A stretch of 64,000 bases of DNA, taken from positions 744,001 to 808,000 of the forward strand of contig NZ_CBDAQN010000001.1 of the NCBI RefSeq assembly GCF_965199065.1, in the 5' to 3' direction. The DNA is from Acidisoma sp965199065 (GTDB lineage: Bacteria; Pseudomonadota; Alphaproteobacteria; Acetobacterales; Acetobacteraceae). Shown piece after piece: positions 25,085-33,950 of the stretch. Under the pieces are notes generated by a model. The model was given only the letters and a program-made list of their open reading frames with translations, was not told the DNA's origin and did not search any database. Each line of letters starts with the position of its first letter. Within the stretch, counting starts at the first letter, position 1. The position numbers and the translations under genes were made by a program.

Positions 25085-25903
25085 TTATTCGCCGATGGTG
25101 ATGAGGGCGCCGCGAACGCGGGCGGCGCGGAACTGGCTCGCGAACAGCAGCCCCGCGGCGGTCAGCCAGACGGCGTTCAGGCCGATCGCCCACAGCATCT
25201 CCCCCCAGGCGACATGCCCATGGAGGAGTGCCGCGCGCATGCCCTGGAACACATGCGTCGCCGGGATCGCGAGCGACACCGGCTGCAGCCAGCCCGGCAG
25301 CGCCGAGACCGGATAGAAGACGGCCGACAGCGGCGTGAGGCCGAACAGCAGCGACCAGGCGAGCGCCTCGGCCCCCGCGCCATGGCGGAGGATGAGCGAA
25401 ACGACGCCCAGCGCCACCGCCCAGCCCATGATCATGAGGTTGGCGAAGAACAGCACGATCACCGGGCCGAGCACGAAGAGGTTGAACGCGTAAAGCAGGT
25501 AGGCGACGAGGATCGCCGGCAGGATGCCGGCCACCACCCTGAGCGTCGCCACGCCGATCAGCCCCAGGATGAGTTCCCAGGGCCGCAGCGGGCTGATGAA
25601 GACATGGGCGAGGTTGCGCGACCAGATCTCCTCGAGGAAGCTGATGGCGACGCCCATCTGGCTGCGGATGGCGACTTCCCACAGCAGCACCCCGGCGAGC
25701 AGCGCCGTCGCCGCCACCATGATGCCGACGGCATGCTGGCCGGCCACCGCGCGGCTGGTGATGAAGCTCGCGGTGAAGCCCCAGATGCACATCTGCAGGA
25801 TCGGCCAGTAGGCAAGCTCCACCATGCGCGGCCAGGACCGTCGATAGAGGCAGAGGTGCCGGTAGATCAGCCCATAGATGCGGCGTGCCGATTGGGCGAT
25901 CAC
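25085..25903 (-). CDS. ABC-2 type transporter permease
   Basis: A 272-residue polytopic membrane protein with about six helices of the ABC-2 type used by exporters. It includes YWPILQMCIWGFTASFI, a central LEEIWSRNLAHVFISPLRPW coupling segment and a C-terminal AIPATHVFQGMRAALLHG, the usual ABC-2 signature region. The start is GTG at 25903, overlapping the ATPase stop in GTGA. With the ATPase it forms a NodIJ-like two-gene exporter. What it exports (polysaccharide, drug or lipid) is not visible. Confidence 0.87.
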   Translation of the reverse strand: MIAQSARRIYGLIYRHLCLYRRSWPRMVELAYWPILQMCIWGFTASFITSRAVAGQHAVGIMVAATALLAGVLLWEVAIRSQMGVAISFLEEIWSRNLAHVFISPLRPWELILGLIGVATLRVVAGILPAILVAYLLYAFNLFVLGPVIVLFFANLMIMGWAVALGVVSLILRHGAGAEALAWSLLFGLTPLSAVFYPVSALPGWLQPVSLAIPATHVFQGMRAALLHGHVAWGEMLWAIGLNAVWLTAAGLLFASQFRAARVRGALITIGE

Positions 25904-26664
25904 TGCGTGGTCTCCGCCGGTTGCGGCGTCTCTGCCCCTTGCCCGCGGCCTCGGGCGATGTCGAGGAAGACATCCTCCATCGTGTCGCGGTCGTAGCGCG
26001 CGAGAAGCGCCTCGGGGCTGCCTTCATCCACGATCCGGCCGCGCCGGAGCATCAGGATATGGTCGCAGAGCCTTTCCACTTCGGCCATGTTGTGCGAGGC
26101 GAGCAGCATCGAGCATCCCGAAGAGACGCGATACCGCTCGAGCCAGCTGCGGACCATATCCCCGGTGTCCGGGTCGAGGCTCGCGGTCGGCTCGTCCAGC
26201 AGCAGCAGTTCGGGCCGGTTGATGAGGGACTTGGCCAGCGCGACGCGCGTCTTCTGCCCTGCCGAAAGCTCGCCCGCCGCTCGGTCGAGGAAGTCGCCGA
26301 GGCTCAGTTCCTCGGTCAGTTCGGCGATGCGGCGATCGGTGTTCCGCACATTGTAGAGGTGGCCATAGACGCGCAGGTTCTCGCGCACCGAGAGGCGCCC
26401 GGGCAGGGCGATGTAGGGCGAGGAGAAGTTCATCCGCGCCAGCGCCCGGTAGCGGTCGCGCGCCATGTCGTGGCCGAGGATCTCGATGCGGCCGGACGTC
26501 GGCACCAGGATGGCGAGCAGCATGGCGATGGTCGTGGACTTGCCGGCGCCGTTGCCGCCGAGCAGCCCGACGGTCTGTCCGGCGCGCACCTGGAAGCTGA
26601 TGCCATCGACCGCCAGGGTGGTTCCATATCGCTTGGTCAGGGCTTCTACGCGGATCGCTTCCAT
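25900..26664 (-). CDS. ABC transporter ATP-binding protein
   Basis: A 254-residue ATPase subunit. Walker A is GGNGAGKSTTIAML (residues about 36-49), the signature is LSAGQKTRVALAKSL, and Walker B is LLLLDEPTASLDP, followed by a switch His in LLASHNMAEVERL. It is the NodI/CcmA-like export type. It is translationally coupled to the ABC-2 permease downstream. The 147 bases upstream separate it from the divergent phosphatase gene and probably hold both promoters. Confidence 0.92.
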   Translation of the reverse strand: MEAIRVEALTKRYGTTLAVDGISFQVRAGQTVGLLGGNGAGKSTTIAMLLAILVPTSGRIEILGHDMARDRYRALARMNFSSPYIALPGRLSVRENLRVYGHLYNVRNTDRRIAELTEELSLGDFLDRAAGELSAGQKTRVALAKSLINRPELLLLDEPTASLDPDTGDMVRSWLERYRVSSGCSMLLASHNMAEVERLCDHILMLRRGRIVDEGSPEALLARYDRDTMEDVFLDIARGRGQGAETPQPAETTQ

Positions 26665-26811
26665 GGCCGTTCCTCTGCCGCCGCGCGTCTCGCCTGTCGA
26701 GCCCCGTTCGATGATTGAAGCCTCGCGGATTTAGCGGCGGCGGGACCTTGGCGGACTAGTCGACTCGCCAAACATCCCTTAGGTGGACGGAATGACCGCT
26801 CTGCTACCGAG

Positions 26812-27549
26812 ATGAGGCTGGCCTTCCAGCCTGCGCCTGGCTTCCTCCCGCCTGACCTCCGCATTTACGCGATCGGGGACGTCCACGGCTGCGTCGCCGC
26901 CCATGCCGCAATCCTCGACCAGATAGCGGAGGATTACGAGGCGCGGCCCGTGGCTGAGGCGGTGGTGATCCACCTGGGGGATCTGATTGATCGCGGCCCC
27001 GACAGCGCCGCCGTTCTCGCGCGTGTGGCGCTGGGTCCGCCTATCTCCGGCGAACTCATCAACCTGCGCGGCAATCACGAGGAGTTGTGTCTCGATGCGC
27101 TGCAGAAAGGCGGCGAGCCGAGCCGGATCTGGCGCCGCAATGGGGGCGAGACCTGCCTTGCTGACTGGGGCGTGCCGAAGAAGGCGCCTGCCTCGGAATG
27201 GTCCGATTTCGTGCCTCCGGCGCAGATGATGGTCCTGCAGGAGGAGCGGCTGAGCTACCGCAGGGGCGGGTACTTCTTTGCCCATGCGGGCATCCGTCCG
27301 GGCGTGCCGCTGGCGGATCAGGATGGGCATGACCTCGTCTGGATCCGGCAGCCGTTCCTATCCTGGCCCGATCGGCTGGAGGCCGTGGTCGTTCACGGGC
27401 ACACGCCCAAGGACGAGGTCGCCGTGCGCGTCAACCGGATCGGGATCGATACCGGAGCGGTTTACGGCGGGCGGCTGACGGCAGTGGTTTTGGAGGAGGA
27501 CCGGATGGCCTTCATCCAGGCGGCGGGGCCGAAGCGACCCCGGAAGTAG
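26812..27549 (+). CDS. PPP-type metallophosphoesterase (serine/threonine phosphatase-like)
   Basis: A 245-residue binuclear metallophosphatase. All four family blocks are present: GDVHG near residue 23, HLGDLIDRGPDS near 55, LRGNHEE near 85 and VVVHGHTP near 197, plus a metal His in FFAHAGIRPG. This is the bacterial lambda-phosphatase/PrpA-like group, which removes phosphate from proteins or small molecules. No partner kinase is nearby. The ribosome-binding site is weak (ctaccgag before the ATG). Confidence 0.88.
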   Translation: MRLAFQPAPGFLPPDLRIYAIGDVHGCVAAHAAILDQIAEDYEARPVAEAVVIHLGDLIDRGPDSAAVLARVALGPPISGELINLRGNHEELCLDALQKGGEPSRIWRRNGGETCLADWGVPKKAPASEWSDFVPPAQMMVLQEERLSYRRGGYFFAHAGIRPGVPLADQDGHDLVWIRQPFLSWPDRLEAVVVHGHTPKDEVAVRVNRIGIDTGAVYGGRLTAVVLEEDRMAFIQAAGPKRPRK

Positions 27550-27574
27550 CCCGAGGGCCGCATCCTGCCGCTCA

Positions 27575-28333
27575 TCAAAACGGCTCCATGCGGTCGCGGT
27601 TCTCGATCACCAGAACATCGTGGTTTCCGGCCCATCCGCGCTCATTGTAGCCAAGAACGCGAACACCCTCGACGCGGCCCGCCATCGCGATCACGGCCGA
27701 CGCCTGGCACAGGGACACGCCGTAGTCGTCGGGGCCAGGGTAGCGGGCGTAGCCCCATCCCGTCGTGTAGTAGCCCTTGAGGATCTCCTGCCACTCGTCT
27801 TGCCCGATCATCGCGCCATACTTGCGTTGAACCTCCTTGCTCCAATTGCCGTGGACGGTCGCCACCAGCACACCGCGCGGCGACAGCCTCCGGCACAGAT
27901 GGCGCAGCCAGGTTTCGGCACGCGCCTGATCCACATGCGTGAACAGCGATCCAATCCAGATCAGATCGTAATTGTCTCCAATCGCCACCTGCGACAAGTC
28001 CGGTTGCGAATAGATGGCCTCGCCGCGGAACTGCGCCGCGCAGAAGTCGGCGCCGTCGGTGTCGATGTCGGCGAACGCAATCTCCGCCCGGGGAAACGCC
28101 GCGCGGAGATGCCGGCCGACGCGCCCGTGACCGCAGGGAAGATCGAGGATGCGGGGCACCTCGTTGAGCGAGGACAGTGCGAGCGCCCTGAGAATGGCGC
28201 GGATGCCGTCAAGGCCGACGCTGTAGTACCAGTCCGGCCCCGTATTGTACATGTGGTCTTTCGGCGAAACGATCTTGTCGATCTCGGCCTTCATGTAGGC
28301 GTCTTCGATAGCGGCGACACGCGCGTATCTCAT
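27575..28333 (-). CDS. Class I SAM-dependent methyltransferase
   Basis: A 252-residue protein with a Rossmann-type methyltransferase core. Motif I is ILDLPCGHGRVGRHL (about residues 63-77), the acidic ribose-binding segment is EIAFADIDTDGADF, and motif IV is YDLIWIGSLFTHV. The N-terminal part (KDHMYNTGPDWYYSVGLDGI) is typical of methyltransferases found in sugar or secondary-metabolite loci. GGAGAG precedes the ATG. Substrate unknown. It lies between a convergent phosphatase and the nucleoside hydrolase operon and does not clearly belong to either. Confidence 0.82.
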   Translation of the reverse strand: MRYARVAAIEDAYMKAEIDKIVSPKDHMYNTGPDWYYSVGLDGIRAILRALALSSLNEVPRILDLPCGHGRVGRHLRAAFPRAEIAFADIDTDGADFCAAQFRGEAIYSQPDLSQVAIGDNYDLIWIGSLFTHVDQARAETWLRHLCRRLSPRGVLVATVHGNWSKEVQRKYGAMIGQDEWQEILKGYYTTGWGYARYPGPDDYGVSLCQASAVIAMAGRVEGVRVLGYNERGWAGNHDVLVIENRDRMEPF

Positions 28334-28402
28334 CCGACCGTCTCTCCTGAGCCGGGCCCAGCATAGGAAGATCCGGCCGATCCGTCACCAGAACGTTCTG
28401 GC

Positions 28403-29347
28403 CTACGGCAGACGTGCCAGCCGCTCCTCCAGCAGGGCATAGAATCCTGCGTCGTCGACGTCGCGGATGAACAGCGCGTTCGGCGCCCGCGTGGTCACGC
28501 GCCAGAAGTCCGCCACCGACATGCCCATGGTCAGCGGGCTCATCGTCTCGATCTCGACATTGATGTGCCGTCCGCTGAACAGTTCCGGGCGGATGAGGTA
28601 GGCCGTCACGCAGGGGTCGTGTAGCGGCGCGCCCTCGGAGCCGTATTTGGCGAGGTCGAACCGCTCTGAGAAGCTGAGCATGGCGACCACCGCGGCCGCC
28701 GCCCGGTTCGGGATCGCGCGCAGCCGGTCGAGCCGTTCGGGCGTCGTCAGCACGCGGTGCGTCACGTCCAGCGGCTTCATGACGATAGGCACGCCGCTGC
28801 GGAACACGATGTCGGCGGCATGAGGGTCGACATAGAAGTTGAACTCGGCGGTCGGCGTGATGTTTCCGCCCTCGAAATAGCCGCCGCCCATGAGCACGAT
28901 CTCGCGGATGCGCGTCGCGATGTCCGGCGCCTTGATCAGGGCCATGCCGATGTTGGTGAGCGGCCCCAGGGCGCAGAGGGTGATCGTGCCCGCCGGTTCG
29001 GCGCGCAGTTTGTCGACGAGAAAGTCGACCCCGTGCTGTTCATACAGCGGCATCGTCGGTTCCGGCAGGGCCGGCCCGTTCAGGCCGGTGGCGCCGTGGA
29101 CGTGTTCGGCCGTCACCAGGGGCCGCGCGGCCATCGGCCCAGGGCACCCGGCGTAGACCGGAATGTCGGGCCGCCCGGCTAGCTCGCAAATCTTGCGGGC
29201 GTTGGTGGCGGTCAGCGCCAGCGGCACGTTGCCGGCGACGGCCACGATGGCCTCGACAGTCACCTCCTCGGGCGAGGCGAGCGCCAGCAGGATGGCGATG
29301 GCGTCGTCCTGGCCGGGGTCGGTGTCGATGATGATGCGTCTGGTCAT
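28403..29347 (-). CDS. Nucleoside hydrolase (inosine/uridine-preferring family)
   Basis: A 314-residue calcium-dependent hydrolase that splits a ribonucleoside into base and ribose. The N-terminal DTDPGQDDAIAILLALA is the diagnostic calcium site. VVAGNVPLALTATNA is seen as VAGNVPLALTATNARKICEL, GPLTNIGMAL and VLMGGGYFEGGN follow, and the late VDPHAADIVF and HDPCVTAYLI complete the metal and substrate pocket. It is the last gene of the BMP-ABC importer operon (26 bases after the permease), so it likely acts on what that importer brings in. Purine versus pyrimidine preference cannot be read from the sequence. Confidence 0.9.
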   Translation of the reverse strand: MTRRIIIDTDPGQDDAIAILLALASPEEVTVEAIVAVAGNVPLALTATNARKICELAGRPDIPVYAGCPGPMAARPLVTAEHVHGATGLNGPALPEPTMPLYEQHGVDFLVDKLRAEPAGTITLCALGPLTNIGMALIKAPDIATRIREIVLMGGGYFEGGNITPTAEFNFYVDPHAADIVFRSGVPIVMKPLDVTHRVLTTPERLDRLRAIPNRAAAAVVAMLSFSERFDLAKYGSEGAPLHDPCVTAYLIRPELFSGRHINVEIETMSPLTMGMSVADFWRVTTRAPNALFIRDVDDAGFYALLEERLARLP

Positions 29348-29373
29348 GATAAAGCGCCTGGTTGCCTAAGTTT

Positions 29374-30261
29374 CTATCCGTCTCTCATCTCGATCGAACT
29401 GAGCGGCACGCCGCCGCGCAGCCGAGCGCTGATCCATATGCCGAGGACGGTGGCGAGGTAAGGCAGCATGAGCACGAAGTCTCGCGGCGCTCGCTCCCCG
29501 AAGACCAGTTGCGCCTTGATGCCCATGTATTCGACGAGGGCGAAGAACAGGACGGCGAAGGTGGCGCCGACGGGGTGCGCCGCGCCGAAGATGACGGCGG
29601 CGAAGGCCATGAAGCCGCGCCCTGCCGTCATGCCCACGCTGAAGATCTGCAGGCCACCGAGCGACAGCTCAGCGCCTCCCAGCCCTGCCAGCACGCCGCC
29701 GAGCAGCAGTGCGATCAGGCGCATACGGGCGGGATTTGCGCCGACGCTGCGGGCGGCGAACGGATGCTCGCCGCAAGCCGATAGACGCAGCCCGAAGCGG
29801 GTTCGCCGCAGCAGCACCCAGAGCGCGCCCACGACGAAAGGCATCGCGACGATGAGCACGTCGAGCAGGCCGAACTTGCCGAAGGCCGGGCCGAGCGTGG
29901 GGATGCCGGCCGGGGCGGTGACGGCGCCTTCGCTGCCATAGATCGCCTGCACCGCGAGGTCCGTCCCGCCCAGCCCGAGTCCCGTGAGGCCGAGCCCGGC
30001 AATGATCGGGTTGGCGCGCAGTTTCTCGATGACCAGCCAGAGCAGCGCGGAGAGGATGACGGAGAATACCACGGCGCCCGCGAGCCCCGCCGCGACCGAT
30101 CCGGTCTGCTCCGTCAGCACCACGCCCGCGCAGGCGCCGGTGATCATCAGCCCCTCGAGGCCGAGGTTCCAGATGCCGGCGCGCTGAGCCAGCACGCCCG
30201 CCATCGCGACATAGATCATCGGCGCCGCAGTTCGCAGGATCGCGACGATGAGGTCGATCAT
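29374..30261 (-). CDS. Nucleoside ABC transporter permease 2 (NupQ/YufQ-like)
   Basis: A 295-residue inner-membrane permease with about 8-9 helices. WNLGLEGLMITGACAGV, the NLG-x-EG motif typical of BMP-type nucleoside importers, lies near residue 32, with ARSVGANPARMRLIALL near 172 as the coupling helix. Its ATG overlaps the stop of the preceding permease gene (ATGA). The pair should form the heterodimeric channel of a nucleoside importer. Confidence 0.88.
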   Translation of the reverse strand: MIDLIVAILRTAAPMIYVAMAGVLAQRAGIWNLGLEGLMITGACAGVVLTEQTGSVAAGLAGAVVFSVILSALLWLVIEKLRANPIIAGLGLTGLGLGGTDLAVQAIYGSEGAVTAPAGIPTLGPAFGKFGLLDVLIVAMPFVVGALWVLLRRTRFGLRLSACGEHPFAARSVGANPARMRLIALLLGGVLAGLGGAELSLGGLQIFSVGMTAGRGFMAFAAVIFGAAHPVGATFAVLFFALVEYMGIKAQLVFGERAPRDFVLMLPYLATVLGIWISARLRGGVPLSSIEMRDG

Positions 30262-31289
30262 CGGCCCGCTCTACGCCAGGGCAGTCGTGTGGGCCATGCG
30301 CGGGAGGTGATGAACAGCGCGATGGCGGCGTTGACCATGTCGATGGCGGCCGAGGGCAGGCCGGCGATCACCGGCAGATAGAGGCTGGCCGACGCCAGAC
30401 CGCCGAAGAACAAGGCGACAATCACGCTGCCGCTGACCGAGAGGTTGGCGACGAGGGCGACGAGCACGGCGGTGAAGCCATGCGCCGGGGAAAAGCCGCT
30501 GACGAGGCGGCCGTCTGGGCCCAGCACCTCCATGGCGCCAGCGAGCCCTGCCGTGCCGCCGCTCAGCATGAAGGCGCCGAGGCCGAGGCGCGAGAGGCGT
30601 GCCCCCTGCCACGTCACCATCACGGGATTGCGCCCGGCGAGGCCGCCGAGCACGCCAAAAGCGGTGCGGTTGACCAGCACCCAGACAAGCACGCCGACCG
30701 CCACCGTGAGGCCGAGGATGATGGGCGAGACGCCGGTGTCCGTGCTGATGCGGACGCCCATCGGCACGGGTCGGCTCGCGGAGACCTGACCGCTTCCTGA
30801 TGGATCCTTGAGGGGTCCGCTCGTCACCCAGACCAGCAGCAATCCGGCGATGAAATTGCCCATGAGCGTCGTGATGACCTCGTCGGTGCCAGAGCGGATG
30901 CGGAGCCAGCCCGGCCAGAAGGCCCAGAGCGCGCCGAAAAGGATGCCCAGAATGATGGCCGCAACCATCACCAACACATCAGGAACGCCTCGTAAGGCCG
31001 CGACCGCCACCGCCGCGCCGATGCCGCCGAGGTAGAACTGTCCTTGGGTCCCGACGTTGAAGTAGCCGCAGCGGAAGGCGATGACGACGCCGGTCGCCGA
31101 GACGAATAGCGGGCAGGCCCAGCGCAGGTCATGAACCAGCGCGCCGTCTGAGAGGAACGCGCCGTCGATGATGGCGCTGAACATGTCGGGCGCGGAGAAG
31201 CCAGCGGCCTCGAAGATCGCGCCGCACAGCACGAGCGCCAGAGCCACGAAGGCAACTGCACGCCCGACGGTCAGCAGTCGCGCCCGCAT
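30258..31289 (-). CDS. Nucleoside ABC transporter permease 1 (NupP/YufP-like)
   Basis: A 343-residue inner-membrane permease. It has a leading helix AVAFVALALVLCGAIFEAAG, the NVGTQGQFYLGGIGAAVAV block (equivalent to the N-x-G-x-E/QG motif) and RSGTDEVITTLMGNFIAGLL, the EVI-TLM-N segment conserved in BMP-type permeases. It starts at the ATG at 31289, inside the ATPase stop codon. Open frame upstream of this (to 31730) overlaps the ATPase gene out of frame and is not coding. Confidence 0.88.
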   Translation of the reverse strand: MRARLLTVGRAVAFVALALVLCGAIFEAAGFSAPDMFSAIIDGAFLSDGALVHDLRWACPLFVSATGVVIAFRCGYFNVGTQGQFYLGGIGAAVAVAALRGVPDVLVMVAAIILGILFGALWAFWPGWLRIRSGTDEVITTLMGNFIAGLLLVWVTSGPLKDPSGSGQVSASRPVPMGVRISTDTGVSPIILGLTVAVGVLVWVLVNRTAFGVLGGLAGRNPVMVTWQGARLSRLGLGAFMLSGGTAGLAGAMEVLGPDGRLVSGFSPAHGFTAVLVALVANLSVSGSVIVALFFGGLASASLYLPVIAGLPSAAIDMVNAAIALFITSRAWPTRLPWRRAGR

Positions 31290-32842
31290 CAGTGGGCACC
31301 GACCATCGCGGCGCCGACGCCAGCCAGGTCGTAGGGCGGCACGAATTGCCCGGAGACGCGGCCACCCTGCAGCACGATCACCCGGTCGCTGATGTCGAAC
31401 AGTTCGTCGAGGTCGGACGAGATGAGGATGAGCCCGAGCCCCCGCGCGCGGGCCTCCCGCATCGCCTGCCAGACGAAGGCGGTCGCGCCGAGATCGAGCC
31501 CCCGCGTCGGCTGCGCCAGCACGATCAGCCGCGCCTCGGCGTCGATCTCCCGCGCGAGAATGACCTTCTGAGCGTTGCCGCCGGAAAGGGATCGCGCCGG
31601 GTTGTCGACGCTGCCGAAGCGCACGTCCCAGGTGTTGAAGGCCGCCTCCGCCTCGCGCCGCAGGGCGCGGGGATCGATCAGGCTCAGCGCCGGGCGGGCC
31701 AGCAGCGCGCGTGCGGCAAAGTTTTCCCAAAGCGGGCTCGACAGGCTCAGCCCCTCGGTATTGCGCTCGAAGGGGATGATGCGAAGGCCAAGCCGGCGTC
31801 GCTCGGCAAGCGACAGGCCGGTGATGTCGGCGCCGTCGAGGGTCACCGAGCCTTGCGCCAGCGGCACCAGACCGGCCAGGACCTCCACCATGGGTCTCTG
31901 CCCGTTGCCCTCGACGCCGGCGATGCCCACGATTTCACCGGCGCCCACTTCGACGTCGATGCCTGTGAGGCTCTGTCCGTCGATGCCGGGTCGCGTCGAA
32001 ATCCCGCTGAGGCCAGCCACCGTCCGCGCGGTCGTGGCATGGGCGTGGCGCATCCCGTGAGGCATGGCCGTGCCTACAAGGGCGCCGAGATCCTCATCCT
32101 GCCGCGCGATCGCCGGTGCCGCGCCGATGATGGAGCGCGCCAGCCGGTCGGCGGTGACGCTCGCGGCCTCTTCGGGGCCCTCGACGAGCCGGCCGCCGCG
32201 CAGCACCGTGACCGTGTCGGCGACCGCCAGCACCTCGCGGATCTTGTGCAGGATGATGAGGATGGTGACGCCGCTGTCCCGCAGCCGCCGCAGACGCGCG
32301 AACAGCGCCTCGGCGGCCCCTGGCGCCAGCACCGCCGTCGGCTCGTCGAGGATGAGGATGCGCGCTTGTCCGGCGAGCGCCCGGGCGATCTCCACCGCCT
32401 GCTGCGTCTCGACCGGCAGATCCCGGATGCGGGCGGAGGGTTTCGCCTCCACGCCCAGCGCCTGGAGATGCGAGGCCCAGCGCTTCTGGAGCCCGCCGCG
32501 TGTGTAGAGCGCGCCCGCGCGCCCGGTGAGGCCGAACTCCATGGCCTCGGCGATGGTGAAGGACGGCGGCAGCGCGAAGCTCTGATGCACGAGTTCCACG
32601 CCCGCCGCCCGGGCCGCAGCGACATGGCCCCCCGCGAGGGCCGTGCCGCCGATGGTGATGCTGCCATCCGCAGGTGTGATGAGCCCGGCACAGGCGCGGG
32701 CGAAGCTCGTCTTGCCGGCGCCGTTCTGGCCGCAGACGGCGTGGATGCGCGATGCCTCGAGCGATAGCGTGACATCCGCAAGCGCGGTGAAGTCGCCGAA
32801 GCGGATCGTCAGGCCGTCGCAGGCGAGGGCCGCCGCCGCCAC
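31289..32842 (-). CDS. Nucleoside ABC transporter ATP-binding protein, two NBDs (NupO/YufO-like)
   Basis: A 517-residue tandem ATPase. The first domain has Walker A GQNGAGKTSFARA and Walker B ILILDEPTAVLAPG. The second has an imperfect Walker A (GVEGNGQRPMVEVLAGL, lacking the usual Lys-Ser/Thr) and a signature LSGGNAQKVILAREID with a Walker B-like LIVLAQPTRGLDLG, in which the Asp-Glu is replaced. A degenerate second site is normal for sugar/nucleoside-type tandem NBDs. The start is GTG at 32842, 7 bases after the substrate-binding protein stop. Confidence 0.9.
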   Translation of the reverse strand: MAAAALACDGLTIRFGDFTALADVTLSLEASRIHAVCGQNGAGKTSFARACAGLITPADGSITIGGTALAGGHVAAARAAGVELVHQSFALPPSFTIAEAMEFGLTGRAGALYTRGGLQKRWASHLQALGVEAKPSARIRDLPVETQQAVEIARALAGQARILILDEPTAVLAPGAAEALFARLRRLRDSGVTILIILHKIREVLAVADTVTVLRGGRLVEGPEEAASVTADRLARSIIGAAPAIARQDEDLGALVGTAMPHGMRHAHATTARTVAGLSGISTRPGIDGQSLTGIDVEVGAGEIVGIAGVEGNGQRPMVEVLAGLVPLAQGSVTLDGADITGLSLAERRRLGLRIIPFERNTEGLSLSSPLWENFAARALLARPALSLIDPRALRREAEAAFNTWDVRFGSVDNPARSLSGGNAQKVILAREIDAEARLIVLAQPTRGLDLGATAFVWQAMREARARGLGLILISSDLDELFDISDRVIVLQGGRVSGQFVPPYDLAGVGAAMVGAH

Positions 32843-32849
32843 GCCCGCC

Positions 32850-33899
32850 TCAGAGCTGCGTGTTGAACGGGACCTTCAGCATTCCTTTGATGATTGCCTG
32901 TTTGGCAGCGTCCACGGAAGGCCAGGCGGCTTTGGCACGTGTCACGTAAGCCGGCGGCCCATCCGCCATGAACAGCGGCGAGGGGACGAAATCGATGATG
33001 CCGTCGGCCAGGGTGCTCACGTAATGACCGCCTGTGAAGTGGCCGGAGAGCGCGTTCGTGACCTGGTCCGAGAGCGACTGGCCGAAGTTCACCAGAACCG
33101 AGGAGGCGACTGTCTTCGGCCCCAGCTTGAACTGCGTGCGAAAGACCGCGCTGACCACGCGGTTGCTGCCTTCGCCTGCCGCGCGGATGACGCCCGCATC
33201 CGTCGCCGCGCCGTCCGTCTGGATGAAGTCGATGCCGGTGCCGAACAGCTGGTTGGCGATCTCGCGGCCCTTGGTGGGGTCCTGGAACGATCCCGCAAAG
33301 GCGCCCTTGACGGTGACCGATGAGGACACCGTGGCGGCGCCCGCCTTCATCGCATTGAGGTCGGCGTTGAGGCCCGGAAGGCTCATGCCGCCGACATAGC
33401 CGAGCCTCCGGCTCTGGGTGATCTTCGCGCCGAACAGCCCGGCCAGGAACATGCCGTAATGGGCCTGGTATTCTACGGTGCGGACGTTGGGCATCGGCGG
33501 CCTGAACGGGTCGGCGTAGAGCTGGATGAATTTCGTGTTCGGATACCCTGGCGCGACAGCCTTGATCGGGTCCGCCATCTCGTTGAACGTGGTGACGATG
33601 ATCCCGGCCCCAGCCCCGGCGAGGGTGCTGAGGATCGACTGGTAGGTCGATGGATCGGCGGCATAGATGGTGCGGATCGGGAAATGATCCGCCTTCCCCA
33701 GCGCCTTGAGATGCACGATCATGTCGTCGATGGGGCCGTTGTCGCCCGCCGCCTGGGTGTGCACCAAGGCAACCAGCTTGCCCGCCGCCAAGGCCGATCC
33801 GCCGAGCACGGGAAGCGCCGCGGCTCCCGCTCCGAGCGCCAGCGCCCCTCTGCGCGTCAGGTGGCCTGGCAATGCGGCGGCCCGTCTGCGGTCGGTCAT
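32850..33899 (-). CDS. BMP-family nucleoside-binding periplasmic protein
   Basis: A 349-residue substrate-binding protein of the BMP/PnrA family, which usually binds purine or pyrimidine nucleosides. The N-terminus has a Tat-like twin arginine (LTRRGALALGAGAAALPVLG) with a likely cleavage after ALAAG. Mature landmarks are KLVALVHTQAAGDNGPIDDM, IIVTTFNEMADPIKAVAPGY and YQAHYGMFLAGLFGAKITQS, the family's YxxGxxAG region. GGGAG precedes the ATG. It is the first gene of a five-gene operon with ATPase, two permeases and nucleoside hydrolase. It lies 51 bases downstream of the GGDEF-EAL gene, which may or may not share its promoter. Confidence 0.9.
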   Translation of the reverse strand: MTDRRRAAALPGHLTRRGALALGAGAAALPVLGGSALAAGKLVALVHTQAAGDNGPIDDMIVHLKALGKADHFPIRTIYAADPSTYQSILSTLAGAGAGIIVTTFNEMADPIKAVAPGYPNTKFIQLYADPFRPPMPNVRTVEYQAHYGMFLAGLFGAKITQSRRLGYVGGMSLPGLNADLNAMKAGAATVSSSVTVKGAFAGSFQDPTKGREIANQLFGTGIDFIQTDGAATDAGVIRAAGEGSNRVVSAVFRTQFKLGPKTVASSVLVNFGQSLSDQVTNALSGHFTGGHYVSTLADGIIDFVPSPLFMADGPPAYVTRAKAAWPSVDAAKQAIIKGMLKVPFNTQL

Positions 33900-33950
33900 C
33901 GTCTGCTCCCGGAATCGTTAACCGAGCCTACGAGCGGGCCTCGGCGACCG

